Positions 22,809-32,564 of a DNA stretch of 42,285 nucleotides are shown here, in pieces; the first letter of the stretch is position 1; each line of letters opens with the position of its first letter. The DNA comes from an uncultured Pelagibacteraceae bacterium (GTDB taxonomy: Bacteria; Pseudomonadota; Alphaproteobacteria; Pelagibacterales; Pelagibacteraceae): positions 1 through 42,285 of the forward strand of contig CACCGT010000011.1 in assembly GCA_902545635.1 (NCBI GenBank), read 5' to 3'. Under the pieces are notes generated by a model. It was given only the letters and a program-made list of their open reading frames with translations, had not been told where the DNA came from and did no database searches. The translations under genes were made by a program, and so were the position numbers.

Positions 22809-23473
22809 TGTCATTTTTAAATTCAATACAAAACGACTCAAAAAAATTTGATAATCCATTTGAGCATTGGGAATTAAATAAACCTCTAACAGATGATCAA
22901 ATAAATGAAATAATAGGAGCAGATATATCTGACCCAGCAAAACATAACCTTAATTATGATGGAACCAGAGCTATTGATGGAGGTGAGGGAAAATTTAGAA
23001 AAGGAATTTCAGATGGTGGAAAAGCTTTAAAATTTCGATGTTTTGTAACTCATGAAAATACCAGAGAATTTCCAGGACTTACAAATTTAATTAAAGAACT
23101 TCAAAGTAAAGAAACTTATCTAAAAATTTCTGAATTAATAAATAAAGATTTGTCCAATTCTTATGTACGAGTTGAGGTTATATGTGATCGAGAAGGTTTT
23201 TGGCTGAAACCACATTGTGATATTAAGGAAAAACTTATGTCATGTTTATTATTCGTTAACAAACATAATGAAAGTGAGGAACTTGGTACAGATTTTTATG
23301 ATAGTGATTTAAAGCTAATTAAAACATTACCTTATAAAGATAATTATGGATATTTTTTTTCTAGCGGACCCAATACTTGGCATGGAATGGAAAAGAAAGA
23401 AATAATTAAAGAGAGAAGGTGCTTACAAGTAAATTATGTGACTTTTAAAACTGATTGGAAAGTTGAAAATTAA
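22808..23473 (+). CDS. Putative 2OG-Fe(II) oxygenase
   Basis: 221 aa soluble protein. A plausible double-stranded beta-helix iron site is present: H136-x-D138 in LKPHCDIKEK, distal H192 in NTWHGME, and R204 about 12 residues later as the 2-oxoglutarate anchor, the spacing typical of prolyl-hydroxylase-like enzymes. The DREGFWLKPHCD stretch also fits. The substrate is unknown. It is coupled to the ELM1-family gene and overlaps the convergent Anbu gene by four bases (TTAA). A glycan or small peptide substrate would fit its neighbours, but this is inference. Confidence 0.7.
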   Translation: MSFLNSIQNDSKKFDNPFEHWELNKPLTDDQINEIIGADISDPAKHNLNYDGTRAIDGGEGKFRKGISDGGKALKFRCFVTHENTREFPGLTNLIKELQSKETYLKISELINKDLSNSYVRVEVICDREGFWLKPHCDIKEKLMSCLLFVNKHNESEELGTDFYDSDLKLIKTLPYKDNYGYFFSSGPNTWHGMEKKEIIKERRCLQVNYVTFKTDWKVEN

Positions 23474-24195
23474 TTCTCCCAATCAAATCTGGGAAACGTA
23501 TCAAATACTTTAAAAATTCCCTCAGACCAGGTGTTGCAGACTTTAGAATAATCTTCATCATTTAAACTTAAACATTTTAATGACGCTAATTTATTTTCAT
23601 CCTTTTTGTAAATTGCAAAATCAATGGGAGGGCCTACAGTTAAGTCACTTTTTAAAGTAGAGTCCATAGAAATTAGTGCACACCTTGATGCATCTCCAAT
23701 TGATACATCTGGTTTAATAACTCTATCAAGTATTGGTTTGCCATACTTAACCTCACCAATCACCAGATAAGGTTTACTATCTGCTGGTCTTATATAATTT
23801 CCCTGAGGATATATAAGATAAAGCTCTGGCTTTTGTCCTTTTATTTGACCACCTATTATAAAAGTTGAACCTAGAAGTACATTATCAGTATTTATCCCTT
23901 GAGGAGACGAATGTTTAATATTAAGAGATCCAACATAAGATGCAACTTGCTCAAAGTCTTTACATGTATTTAAATTGAGTATCCCCGATGAGCTTTTTAA
24001 ATCCTTCTCTACGGATTTGTAAACAGCTTGCGATGTTCCTAAATTACCAGATGTTACCATTACAATTGTTCTATCACCAACATCATGAGTAAACATTTTT
24101 GAATAAATATTTACATTATCTAAACCTGCATTAGTTCTCGAGTCTGATGCAAAGACTAATCCTTCGTTTGTCTTAATTCCAATACAGTAAGTCAT
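23470..24195 (-). CDS. Anbu proteasome-like N-terminal-nucleophile peptidase
   Basis: 241 aa Ntn hydrolase of the Anbu group (ancestral beta subunit, proteasome-type protease), distinct from HslV. After Met removal Thr becomes residue 1 (MTYCIG). Asp17 and Lys32, counted from that Thr, occupy the proteasomal catalytic positions within FASDSRTNAG and YSKMF. Anbu proteins assemble into open helical or ring structures; physiological substrates are not known. It is divergent from a circularly permuted ATP-grasp gene, its classical partner. The usual alpha-E and transglutaminase-like partners are not adjacent here. Confidence 0.9.
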   Translation of the reverse strand: MTYCIGIKTNEGLVFASDSRTNAGLDNVNIYSKMFTHDVGDRTIVMVTSGNLGTSQAVYKSVEKDLKSSSGILNLNTCKDFEQVASYVGSLNIKHSSPQGINTDNVLLGSTFIIGGQIKGQKPELYLIYPQGNYIRPADSKPYLVIGEVKYGKPILDRVIKPDVSIGDASRCALISMDSTLKSDLTVGPPIDFAIYKKDENKLASLKCLSLNDEDYSKVCNTWSEGIFKVFDTFPRFDWEN

Positions 24196-24214
24196 GAGCG
24201 ATTTTTATTTAAAA

Positions 24215-24244
24215 ATGACATAATTATCAAATATTTTATGTCAT
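24215..24244. promoter_or_regulatory. Perfect inverted repeat between Anbu and the ATP-grasp gene
   Basis: Arms ATGACATAA (24215-24223) and TTATGTCAT (24236-24244) are exact reverse complements separated by 12 bases. The site starts 20 bases upstream of the Anbu start codon and lies 57 bases before the ATP-grasp ATG. It could be an operator acting on both divergent genes, or a leader hairpin in the Anbu mRNA. No matching regulator is recognised. Confidence 0.45.
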
Positions 24245-24300
24245 AGCAGCTATTTGTATTTAGCAATTGTTTTGCAATTTATTTTATCAAAAATTGTAGA

Positions 24301-25746
24301 ATGTCTGTTTCTCTATGGAAAAATTATGACTCAAAATCTGCATATGATGGATATTTGACAGAGGAAAATAAGATTAGAAAACATGCTAGAATAATGACTG
24401 GCATCTTAGAAAGACATGGGACAAAAAAACTTCAGGAAATTGAAAAAAATTGCCAGAGTACTATAAGTGCTAGAGGTATTAATTTTAGGGTTTACGCAGC
24501 AAATAATAGAGCAGAGGAAAAAAAATGGCCATTAGATATTATACCAAGAATTATTCCGAAGTCTCAATGGAATAAAATATCAAGAGGATTAATTCAAAGA
24601 GTTAAAGCATTAAATTTATTTATAGATGACGTATATAATAAAAAAAAAATTTTTAAGGACAAGATTGTACCAAAAGAATTAATATTTAATTCACCTTATT
24701 ATTTAAAAGAATGTGAAGGTTTTTCTCCAAAGTATAAAGCTTGGGCAAATATATCAGGAATTGATTTAATAAGAAATATTAATGGGGAATACTTAGTTCT
24801 TGAAGATAATTTACGTGTCCCATCTGGGGTATCTTATATGTTAGAAAATAGAATGGTAATGAGGGATGTATTTCCCGAATTATTTACTAGATATAAAGTT
24901 TCCTCTATCCACCAGTATTCTAATAAACTTTATCAAAGTATGGTTGAGTGCATACCAAAAAAAACTGACAATCCTCATATGGTTGTTTTAACACCAGGCA
25001 TTTACAATTCAGCATACTTTGAACATTCATTTTTAGCTCAACAAATGGGAATAGCCTTGGTTGAAGGTAAAGATTTATTTGTCGAAAATGATTTTGTTTA
25101 CATGAAAACAGTTAAAGGAAAATTAAAAGTTGATTGTATATACAGAAGATTAGATGATACTTTCCTTGATCCAAAAGTATTTAATAAAGAGTCAGTCATC
25201 GGAGTTCCAGGTTTATTTAAATGTTGGAAAAAGGGAAATGTTGGCATTATTAATGCCCTTGGAACTGGAGTTGCAGATGATAAGGCTGTTTATTCTTATG
25301 TTAATAAAATGATTGTCTATTATTTAGGTGAGCAACCTAAACTTAACCAAGTAGAAACATTTTTGTGTGAAAACAAAGTTCATAGGCAACACGTAATTGA
25401 AAATATAGCTAAGCTTGTTGTTAAACCAGCAAATGCTTCAGGTGGATATGGAATAATGATTGGTCCGAAAGCACCAAAAAAAGAGCGAGAAGAGATGGTA
25501 AAAAAGATTAAAAAAAATCCTCGAGAATTTGTAGCTCAACCTTTGGAAATATTATCAACAATACCAACTATTTGTGAAAATGGTATTGAGCCAAGACATT
25601 TAGATTTAAGGCCCTTTATATTAACTGGCAAAACTTCTTACGTTACAACTGGTGGTCTTACAAGGGTTGCTTTGAGAAAAGGAAGTACCATAGTAAATAG
25701 TTCTCAAGGAGGTGGGTCTAAAGATACAATGGTTGTTGATGCTTAG
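24301..25746 (+). CDS. Circularly permuted type 2 ATP-grasp enzyme
   Basis: 481 aa, the full usual length for the DUF404/DUF407 (COG2308) family. Family text includes the [10 protein letters not shown] segment, the [10 protein letters not shown] stretch, [43 protein letters not shown] (nucleotide-binding loop) and HLDLRPFIL near the end. ATP-grasp enzymes ligate a carboxylate to an amine or thiol. These members are proposed to build a small peptide with Anbu, alpha-E and transglutaminase-like partners, but no product is known. The gene is divergent from Anbu and overlaps carB by four bases at its end (TTAG). Confidence 0.9.
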   Translation: MSVSLWKNYDSKSAYDGYLTEENKIRKHARIMTGILERHGTKKLQEIEKNCQSTISARGINFRVYAANNRAEEKKWPLDIIPRIIPKSQWNKISRGLIQRVKALNLFIDDVYNKKKIFKDKIVPKELIFNSPYYLKECEGFSPKYKAWANISGIDLIRNINGEYLVLEDNLRVPSGVSYMLENRMVMRDVFPELFTRYKVSSIHQYSNKLYQSMVECIPKKTDNPHMVVLTPGIYNSAYFEHSFLAQQMGIALVEGKDLFVENDFVYMKTVKGKLKVDCIYRRLDDTFLDPKVFNKESVIGVPGLFKCWKKGNVGIINALGTGVADDKAVYSYVNKMIVYYLGEQPKLNQVETFLCENKVHRQHVIENIAKLVVKPANASGGYGIMIGPKAPKKEREEMVKKIKKNPREFVAQPLEILSTIPTICENGIEPRHLDLRPFILTGKTSYVTTGGLTRVALRKGSTIVNSSQGGGSKDTMVVDA

Positions 25747-28700
25747 TTTTCTTGAAGAGCTTTTACTTTAAGTTTTTTTGTTTTTAGAGCATTTATCGCT
25801 TCTAAAAACGAATATGCAGTAGACATATTTGTACAATAAGGAATTTTATTAGCCAAGGTTCCTCTTCTTAAAGCTTTTGCATCACTGATTCTATTTTCAC
25901 TATTTCCACCCCCAGTGTTAATTACCAATGAGATTTTTTTTGAATTAAGTACATCTACTATGTGAGGTTTGCCACTACTTACTTTATTAATTTTTCTGCA
26001 CTTCATACCATTTTTAATTAACATATCTGCAGTCCCTTTAGTTCCTGACAAAGAAAATCCCAATTTTAACAACCTTTGTGCAATACCAATTATTTCTTGC
26101 TTATGAGAGTCTTTTACAGATAAAAATGCTAAACCTTTTGTTGGTAATGAATTTGCTGCTGCTATCTGACTCTTGGCTATTGCCATACCAAAGTCATCAT
26201 CAAACCCCATCACTTCTCCAGTAGATTTCATTTCTGGTCCAAGCAATAGATCACTGTCAGGAAATTTATTGAATGGGAATACTGCCTCTTTGACTGCAAA
26301 TTTTTTATTGGTTTTATATTTTAATTTGTACTTTGAAAGTTTTTCTCCTGCCATTATTCTGGATGCAATTTTAGCTAGCGGAACCCCATTAGCTTTTGAG
26401 ACAAATGGCACAGTTCTACTTGCTCTTGGGTTTACTTCTATAACAAATATTTCATCCTTTTTTATTGCAAATTGAATATTTAAAAGCCCTTTAACTTTTA
26501 GTGCTAATGCTAATTTTCTAGTTTGGATTTTAATTTCTTTTAAAAGATTATCTTTGATTGATACTGGAGGTAAGCAGCATGCCGAGTCCCCAGAATGAAC
26601 TCCTGCCTCTTCAATGTGTTGCATGATACCCGCAACATAAACATCTTTACCATCAGAGATAGCGTCTACATCAACTTCCATGGCATGATCTATAAATTTA
26701 TCTATTAAAATTGGATTTTGTTCTGAGGCTTTAAATGCTTCATTAACAAACTTTTTAAGTTGGCTTTTATCATGAACTATTTCCATCGCTCTTCCACCCA
26801 AAACATACGAAGGTCTTACAACAACTGGAAGACCAATGTTTTCACTTATTTTTATTGCCTGATCAAATTTATTAGCTATTCCACTTTTGGCTTGTCTTAA
26901 ATTTAACTTGATTAAAAGATCTCTAAATCTATCTCTATCCTCTGCTAAATCAATTGAACCATATTGAGTACCAAGTATTGGTAATTTGTTTTCATGTAAA
27001 AATTTTGCTAGTTTAATTGGAGTTTGACCTCCAAATTGAGCAATAACTCCAACAAGATTTCCTTTTGATTTTTCTTTTAAAATAATATTTTGAACATATT
27101 CTTCTATAAGAGGCTCAAAATATAATCTATCACTTGTATCATAATCTGTCGAAACAGTCTCAGGATTGCAATTTACCATAATTGTCTCAAATCCAGCTTC
27201 CTTTAGAGAAAAGCTTGCCTGACAACAACAATAATCAAACTCTATTCCTTGCCCAATTCTATTTGGACCTCCTCCTAGAATAATTATTTTTTTCTTATTA
27301 CTAGGATCAGCCTCACACTCAGTATTCAATGAAAAATTTCTTTGATACGTTGAATACATATATGGAGTAAAGGATTTAAATTCTGCTGCGCAAGTATCTA
27401 CTTTTTTAAAGACAGGCAAAACTTTAAGTGCAACTCTTTTAGATCTAACTATTTTCTCTTTAATTCCTGTAAGTTTTGATAATTTTTTATCTGAAAAACC
27501 AATGGATTTAATTCTATTAAACTCATGGTATGTTTTTGGAATTCCTTTCTTAATTATTTTTTTTTCTTCATTAACAAGATCTTTGATTTGATTTAAGAAC
27601 CAAGGATCAACTTTAGATAGTTTATATATAGTTTTTAATGAAATATTTTTCCTAAAAGCTTCACCAATTAATAGTAGTCTATTTGGAATGCTGACTTTTA
27701 AATTTTTTAGAATCTCTTTTTTTGAATAATTAAAAAAATTGTCCAATCCAGATAATCCAGTTTCTAATGAAACCAAAGCTTTTTGGAAGGATTCTTTAAA
27801 GTTTCTACCAATTGCCATTGCTTCACCAACTGATCTCATTGAGGTTCCAAGTACAGCTTTGGTGTCAGAAAATTTCTCAAATGTAAATCTAGGTATTTTT
27901 GTAACAACATAATCAATTGTTGGTTCAAATGAAGCGGGCGTTACTTTTGTTATCTCATTTTTTAATTCATCAAGAGTATATCCAACTGCAAGTTTAGCAG
28001 CTACTTTTGCAATTGGAAAACCTGTGGCTTTGGAGGCTAGAGCTGAGGATCTCGATACCCTAGGGTTCATCTCAATTATAACCATTCTTCCATTTCTAGG
28101 ATTAATTGCAAACTGTACATTTGACCCTCCCGTCTCAACTCCAATTTTTCTCAAACAAGCAATAGAGGCATTTCTCATGACTTGGTATTCTTTATCAGTA
28201 AGAGTTAATGCTGGAGCGACAGTAATTGAGTCTCCAGTATGTATTCCCATCGGATCTACATTTTCTATAGAACAAATGATTATACAGTTGTCATTTCTGT
28301 CTCTTACAACCTCCATTTCAAACTCTTTCCACCCCTCTAAAGACTCCTCAATTAAAACTTGATTTTGAGGTGACTCATTCATTCCATTTCGAACAAGTTT
28401 AAAGAATTCTTTTTTACTTTTTGCAATTCCGCCACCTAATCCGCCAAGTGTGAAAGACGGTCTTATAATTACTGGCAAACCAATTTCTCTTAAACATTTT
28501 GAGGCATCTTTGAAATTATTTATAATCCTTGATTTGGGTAAATCTAAACCAATGTCAGACATATTTTTTCTGAATTTTTTTCTATCTTCAGCATTTTCAA
28601 TTGCTTTTGATTTTGCACCTATTAACTCAATTTTGTATTTTTTTAAAAGACCAGATTTTTCAGCACTTATTGCTAAATTTAAAGCTGTCTGGCCGCCCAT

Positions 28701-28967
28701 AGTAGGTAGAATTGCATTAGGCTTTTCTTTTTTAATTACTTCTTCAAGAACTGGAATTGTAATAGGCTCTATGTAAGTTTTGTCAGCAACTCCAGGGTCA
28801 GTCATAATAGTTGCAGGATTCGAATTTATTAATACCACCTCAAAACCTTCATCTTTAAGCGCTTTGCAGGCTTGTGTGCCTGAATAATCAAATTCGCATG
28901 CTTGTCCAATAATTATAGGACCTGCACCAATAACTAATATTTTTTTAATGTCTTTTCTTTTTGGCAT
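25743..28967 (-). CDS. carB: Carbamoyl-phosphate synthase large subunit
   Basis: Makes carbamoyl phosphate from bicarbonate, ammonia delivered by CarA, and two ATP, for arginine and pyrimidine synthesis. 1074 aa, full length, with the internal duplication visible. The N-terminal half begins [21 protein letters not shown] and the second repeat has [20 protein letters not shown]. Each half carries an ATP-grasp domain ([17 protein letters not shown] and [17 protein letters not shown]). The C-terminal MGS-like allosteric domain starts near residue 935. The start overlaps carA by 23 bases. Confidence 0.98.
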   Translation of the reverse strand: MPKRKDIKKILVIGAGPIIIGQACEFDYSGTQACKALKDEGFEVVLINSNPATIMTDPGVADKTYIEPITIPVLEEVIKKEKPNAILPTMGGQTALNLAISAEKSGLLKKYKIELIGAKSKAIENAEDRKKFRKNMSDIGLDLPKSRIINNFKDASKCLREIGLPVIIRPSFTLGGLGGGIAKSKKEFFKLVRNGMNESPQNQVLIEESLEGWKEFEMEVVRDRNDNCIIICSIENVDPMGIHTGDSITVAPALTLTDKEYQVMRNASIACLRKIGVETGGSNVQFAINPRNGRMVIIEMNPRVSRSSALASKATGFPIAKVAAKLAVGYTLDELKNEITKVTPASFEPTIDYVVTKIPRFTFEKFSDTKAVLGTSMRSVGEAMAIGRNFKESFQKALVSLETGLSGLDNFFNYSKKEILKNLKVSIPNRLLLIGEAFRKNISLKTIYKLSKVDPWFLNQIKDLVNEEKKIIKKGIPKTYHEFNRIKSIGFSDKKLSKLTGIKEKIVRSKRVALKVLPVFKKVDTCAAEFKSFTPYMYSTYQRNFSLNTECEADPSNKKKIIILGGGPNRIGQGIEFDYCCCQASFSLKEAGFETIMVNCNPETVSTDYDTSDRLYFEPLIEEYVQNIILKEKSKGNLVGVIAQFGGQTPIKLAKFLHENKLPILGTQYGSIDLAEDRDRFRDLLIKLNLRQAKSGIANKFDQAIKISENIGLPVVVRPSYVLGGRAMEIVHDKSQLKKFVNEAFKASEQNPILIDKFIDHAMEVDVDAISDGKDVYVAGIMQHIEEAGVHSGDSACCLPPVSIKDNLLKEIKIQTRKLALALKVKGLLNIQFAIKKDEIFVIEVNPRASRTVPFVSKANGVPLAKIASRIMAGEKLSKYKLKYKTNKKFAVKEAVFPFNKFPDSDLLLGPEMKSTGEVMGFDDDFGMAIAKSQIAAANSLPTKGLAFLSVKDSHKQEIIGIAQRLLKLGFSLSGTKGTADMLIKNGMKCRKINKVSSGKPHIVDVLNSKKISLVINTGGGNSENRISDAKALRRGTLANKIPYCTNMSTAYSFLEAINALKTKKLKVKALQEN

Positions 28968-30138
28968 ATTTTTTTACATCTTGAATAAAATTTTTGAATA
29001 AATATTGACTATCCTGTGGTCCAGGATTTGCCTCAGGATGGTATTGAACCGAAAAAACTGGTCTACTTTTTAATTTTATTCCTTCAATAGTATTATCAAA
29101 AAGTGACTTATGAGTTATTTGAATTTTTTTAGACAAGCTTTTTTCTATTACAACAAAACCATGATTTTGGCTTGTAATCTCAACTTTGTTGTTAATTAAA
29201 TTTTTTACTGGATGATTTGCTCCTCTATGACCTAACTTCATTTTTTTTGTTTTGGCATTTAATGCCAAAGCTAAAATTTGATGGCCTAAGCAAATGCCAA
29301 AGATTGGATAATTCCACTTTATTAATTTTTGTATGGTTTTAATTGCATATTTACCAGTAGCTGCTGGGTCACCTGGACCATTTGATAAAAAAATTCCATC
29401 TGGTTTTAATTTTGAAATCTCCTCAGCGGTTGTCTTGCAAGAAACTACTTTTACATCACAATTATAATCAGAAAAATATCTTAAAATATTTTTTTTTATT
29501 CCATAATCAATTGCAACTATCTTAAATATTTTTTTGTTATTTTTTTTATACCCGTTCTCTTTTTTCCAAGTTTTAAAACCTTTCCATGAATAAGTTTTTT
29601 TTGTTGAAACTTCTTTTGCAAGATCTAGGCCGTCTAGCCCAGGCCATTTAATTGAATTATTAATTAATTTTTTAATATTAAATTTACCTTTCTTATTATT
29701 TGATATCGTTCCTTTTGGGGCACCTTTGTCACGAATAAAATTTGTTAAACTTCTTGTATCTAATCCAGTCAATCCAACTATTTTGTTTTTTTTAAGCCAT
29801 TCATCTAAGGTTTTTAAAGCTCTATAATTTGAGGGAGATGTAATCTCAGAATTAAATATTACACCTTTCGTCCACACTTTATCAGACTCTAAATCTTCAT
29901 TATTAGTTCCAACATTTCCAATATGAGGAAATGTAAAGTTAATAATTTGACCAGCGTACGATGGGTCCGATATAATCTCTTGGTATCCAGTTAAAGAAGT
30001 GTTAAAGCAAACTTCTCCAGTGGCTGTGCCCTGATATCCAAGACCAATACCTTTAAAAACTATCTTGTTATCTAAAACTAAAATACCTGTTGGAAATTGA
30101 TGTTTAATTGCAATTTTATTTTTTTGTTTTTCTTTCAA
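28945..30138 (-). CDS. carA: Carbamoyl-phosphate synthase small subunit
   Basis: Glutamine amidotransferase subunit that supplies ammonia to CarB. 397 aa. N-terminal CarA domain ([20 protein letters not shown]) and a class I glutaminase domain with nucleophile C283 in FGICLGHQ and the His/Glu pair in YHPEANPG. The start is TTG at 30138: an in-frame TAA lies directly upstream, and no Met codon follows the TTG early enough to preserve the conserved N-terminal domain. A four-codon reading frame (ATG at 30149) ends in TGA overlapping the TTG, which may couple translation. Confidence 0.96.
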   Translation of the reverse strand: MKEKQKNKIAIKHQFPTGILVLDNKIVFKGIGLGYQGTATGEVCFNTSLTGYQEIISDPSYAGQIINFTFPHIGNVGTNNEDLESDKVWTKGVIFNSEITSPSNYRALKTLDEWLKKNKIVGLTGLDTRSLTNFIRDKGAPKGTISNNKKGKFNIKKLINNSIKWPGLDGLDLAKEVSTKKTYSWKGFKTWKKENGYKKNNKKIFKIVAIDYGIKKNILRYFSDYNCDVKVVSCKTTAEEISKLKPDGIFLSNGPGDPAATGKYAIKTIQKLIKWNYPIFGICLGHQILALALNAKTKKMKLGHRGANHPVKNLINNKVEITSQNHGFVVIEKSLSKKIQITHKSLFDNTIEGIKLKSRPVFSVQYHPEANPGPQDSQYLFKNFIQDVKKYAKKKRH

Positions 30139-30142
30139 TTAC

Positions 30143-30178
30143 AACTCATGAGTTAAAGGTCTATACAATAAAACCTTT
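30143..30178. promoter_or_regulatory. carA leader: 12-bp palindrome and flanking inverted repeat
   Basis: The 124-base spacer between carA and the yqeY gene holds a perfect palindrome AACTCATGAGTT (30143-30154) next to the carA start. Beside it lies an inverted repeat AAAGGT (30155-30160) / ACCTTT (30173-30178) around a 12-base AT-rich loop. Either could be an operator or an RNA element in the carA leader. No PyrR-like or arginine-type binding site is recognised. The rest of the spacer is AT-rich with no clear promoter. Confidence 0.25.
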
Positions 30179-30262
30179 TTTTGCGCAACACATCTAATGT
30201 ATATTGTGTAAAAAATTTTTTTTTCTTTTTGAAGAATTTTTTTGGTGCGATAAAATTATACT

Positions 30263-30727
30263 ATGAGCTTAAGAGAAAAAATCGAAACAGACTATAAAAG
30301 TGCATTAAAAGCGAAGGATAAAAATAAAATATCAACTTACAGGTTAATTTTGTCAGGAATTAAGGATTTGGATATTAGCAACAGATCTCAAGTTGATAAA
30401 AAAGAGACTGATGACGAGGACGTTAAAAAGCTTTTAAAAAAAATGATAAAGCAAAGAACCGAATCAATAGAAATGTACAAAAAAAATAATAGAAATGATC
30501 TTCAAGAAGTAGAGGAGAAAGAAGTGGAAGTAATTAGTCAATATTTGCCTCAACAACTTAGCGATGAAGATACTAGGAAGTTATGTTCTGAAATTATTAA
30601 TTCTACTGGAGCAAGTTCAATTAAAGATATGGGCAAAGTGATGGGTGAATTAAAAAAAAATAATGCTGATAGTATTGATTTCTCTAAAGCCGGAGCAATG
30701 ATAAAAGAATTGCTGAACCAAAAATGA
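30263..30727 (+). CDS. GatB/YqeY-domain protein
   Basis: 154 aa, all-helical protein related to the C-terminal tail domain of amidotransferase subunit GatB; no activity is established for the free-standing form. Family text includes RLILSGIKDLDI, LLKKMIKQRTESIEMYKKNNR and the C-terminal IKDMGKVMGELKK. It precedes dnaG with a four-base overlap (ATGA), a gene order conserved in alphaproteobacteria and Firmicutes, so a link to translation or growth control is commonly inferred. Confidence 0.92.
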   Translation: MSLREKIETDYKSALKAKDKNKISTYRLILSGIKDLDISNRSQVDKKETDDEDVKKLLKKMIKQRTESIEMYKKNNRNDLQEVEEKEVEVISQYLPQQLSDEDTRKLCSEIINSTGASSIKDMGKVMGELKKNNADSIDFSKAGAMIKELLNQK

Positions 30728-32499
30728 AGTATCCAAAAGAGTATTTAGAGGAAATAAAAACAAGATTAAAAGTTTCAACAGTTGTATCTAAAACTGTAAA
30801 TTTAAAAAAAAGAGGCAAAGAGTATGTAGGCTTGTCTCCGTTCAAAACTGAAAAAACTCCTTCTTTCACTGTAAATGATGAAAAGGAGTTTTATCATTGT
30901 TTTAGTACTGCAGAACACGGAAATATTTTTGATTTTGTAATGAAAACACAAAATTTAAAATTTGGGGAAGCCGTTAAGTCACTCGCAAATCTTGCAGGTA
31001 TGCAACCTTATACTTTTTCTAAAGAAGATGAGATTAGAGAAAAAAAATGGAATAATTATAAGTCTATATTAAATAAATATGTAGATCATTATCATGACGA
31101 GTTGTTAAAAAATTCAAATTCAATTAGGGCTAAAGATTACCTCAAAAAAAGAGGTTTAACTAAAGAGGAAGTCCAAAAATTTAAGATTGGATTCGAAACA
31201 AATGACTTAAACTTCCAACAAAATATTTTTAAGGAATTTAATGAAAATGAAATCAAAGACACTGGCCTTTTTTATTTTGACGAAAATAAAAAGAAATATG
31301 TTTCAAGATTTAGAGACAGAGTAATATTCCCTATAAAAAATATTTCTGGTGATCCTATTGCTATTGGTGGAAGAATTTTAAATGACAATAAGTATTTGGC
31401 AAAATATATAAATTCTCCTGAGACTCCCTTTTTTAAAAAAGGATCAAATCTTTTTAATTTGGATTTTGCACGCAAATTATCAAATAACGTAAACAATATT
31501 TTTTTAGTTGAAGGTTATATGGATGTGATCGGATTAAGTAAAAATAAAATAGATAATGTTGTTGCCAATTTAGGGACATCTTTGACAAGTAGGCAAATTT
31601 TAACTTTAAATCAGTTTTTTGATGAAATAGTTATATGTTTTGATGGTGATGATAGTGGTTACAAAGCTGCATTAAGAGCAGCAGAAAATTCTATAATTGA
31701 ATTAAAACCTGAGAAAAAAATCTCTTTTCTATTTTTGCCCGAAAAACACGATCCAGACAGTTTTGTAAATAAAAATGGTAAAGATTTTTTTCTTGAATTT
31801 TCTATAAATAATTCAGTTTCCATTCATAAATTTATTTACAACCATTATTTTAAAGAAATGGATGATAACCCTTCTTCTAGAGCAACTTTTGAAAAAAAAT
31901 TGAGATCTATATCTTCAACTATTAAAGATGAATTTATCAGAAAATATGTACTTGAATATTTTTTAGATAAGATTTCAGAACTTACACCAAATACTATTTC
32001 AAAATATAAAAAAAATTATTCAAAGATTACCAAATCACTCAAATCAACACAAAATTATTACAATGAAACTAAGTCTTTCAAAGCAATTGATATTAAAGAA
32101 TTTTCATTCTTATACATTTTGTTAAAAAAACCAGAATTAATAAAAGATAATTTTGATTTAATTGAAAATGTGAAGTTATTTAGCAGTGAAAATAAGTTGT
32201 TACTAAAGGAAATATTAGTTCAAACAAATAACTTTGAAAATACAGTTATTGAAAAAATTAATGTCGATCAGAATTTAATAGATAGAGTTTTAAAATATGC
32301 ATCAATTAAGCACATTATGATTAAAAATTTTAATGATGATGAAAAAATACTTGAAATTTTATCTGAGATCACAAGAGATTTGAAAAATTATGAACTAGAA
32401 ATAAGAATAGAGGAATTAGAATCAAGATTTTCTAAGGATTTGAGTGAAGTGACATTTAATGAGTTAAAAGAGCTTAAAAAACTGCAAAAAATCAATTAA
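30724..32499 (+). CDS. dnaG: DNA primase with degenerate zinc site
   Basis: Synthesises RNA primers at the replication fork. 591 aa. The N-terminal CHC2 fold is present ([21 protein letters not shown]), but the zinc ligands are mostly gone: canonical CPFH reads S38-P-F-K41, and in canonical CFGC only C59 remains, with T62 at the second Cys. The TOPRIM core is intact (FLVEGYMDV with Glu; CFDGDDSG with the Asp pair). The C-terminal helicase-binding region is divergent and Lys/Asn-rich. It lies between yqeY and rpoD, the classic macromolecular synthesis cluster. No frameshift or truncation is seen. Confidence 0.96.
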   Translation: MKYPKEYLEEIKTRLKVSTVVSKTVNLKKRGKEYVGLSPFKTEKTPSFTVNDEKEFYHCFSTAEHGNIFDFVMKTQNLKFGEAVKSLANLAGMQPYTFSKEDEIREKKWNNYKSILNKYVDHYHDELLKNSNSIRAKDYLKKRGLTKEEVQKFKIGFETNDLNFQQNIFKEFNENEIKDTGLFYFDENKKKYVSRFRDRVIFPIKNISGDPIAIGGRILNDNKYLAKYINSPETPFFKKGSNLFNLDFARKLSNNVNNIFLVEGYMDVIGLSKNKIDNVVANLGTSLTSRQILTLNQFFDEIVICFDGDDSGYKAALRAAENSIIELKPEKKISFLFLPEKHDPDSFVNKNGKDFFLEFSINNSVSIHKFIYNHYFKEMDDNPSSRATFEKKLRSISSTIKDEFIRKYVLEYFLDKISELTPNTISKYKKNYSKITKSLKSTQNYYNETKSFKAIDIKEFSFLYILLKKPELIKDNFDLIENVKLFSSENKLLLKEILVQTNNFENTVIEKINVDQNLIDRVLKYASIKHIMIKNFNDDEKILEILSEITRDLKNYELEIRIEELESRFSKDLSEVTFNELKELKKLQKIN

Positions 32500-32564
32500 A
32501 TTTTAACCAAAATCACATAGATTTTTTTAATTTAAGCATTATATACAGTCTGAACTTTTTAATT

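Noticed and set aside
24263-24279. GCAATT direct repeat upstream of the ATP-grasp gene
   Set aside because: Six-base repeats 11 bases apart are expected by chance in DNA this AT-rich; the longer inverted repeat nearby is the better candidate.
28024-28776. Plus-strand open frames of about 110 codons opposite carB
   Set aside because: They are antisense frames within a strongly conserved gene, with no start context or recognisable protein.
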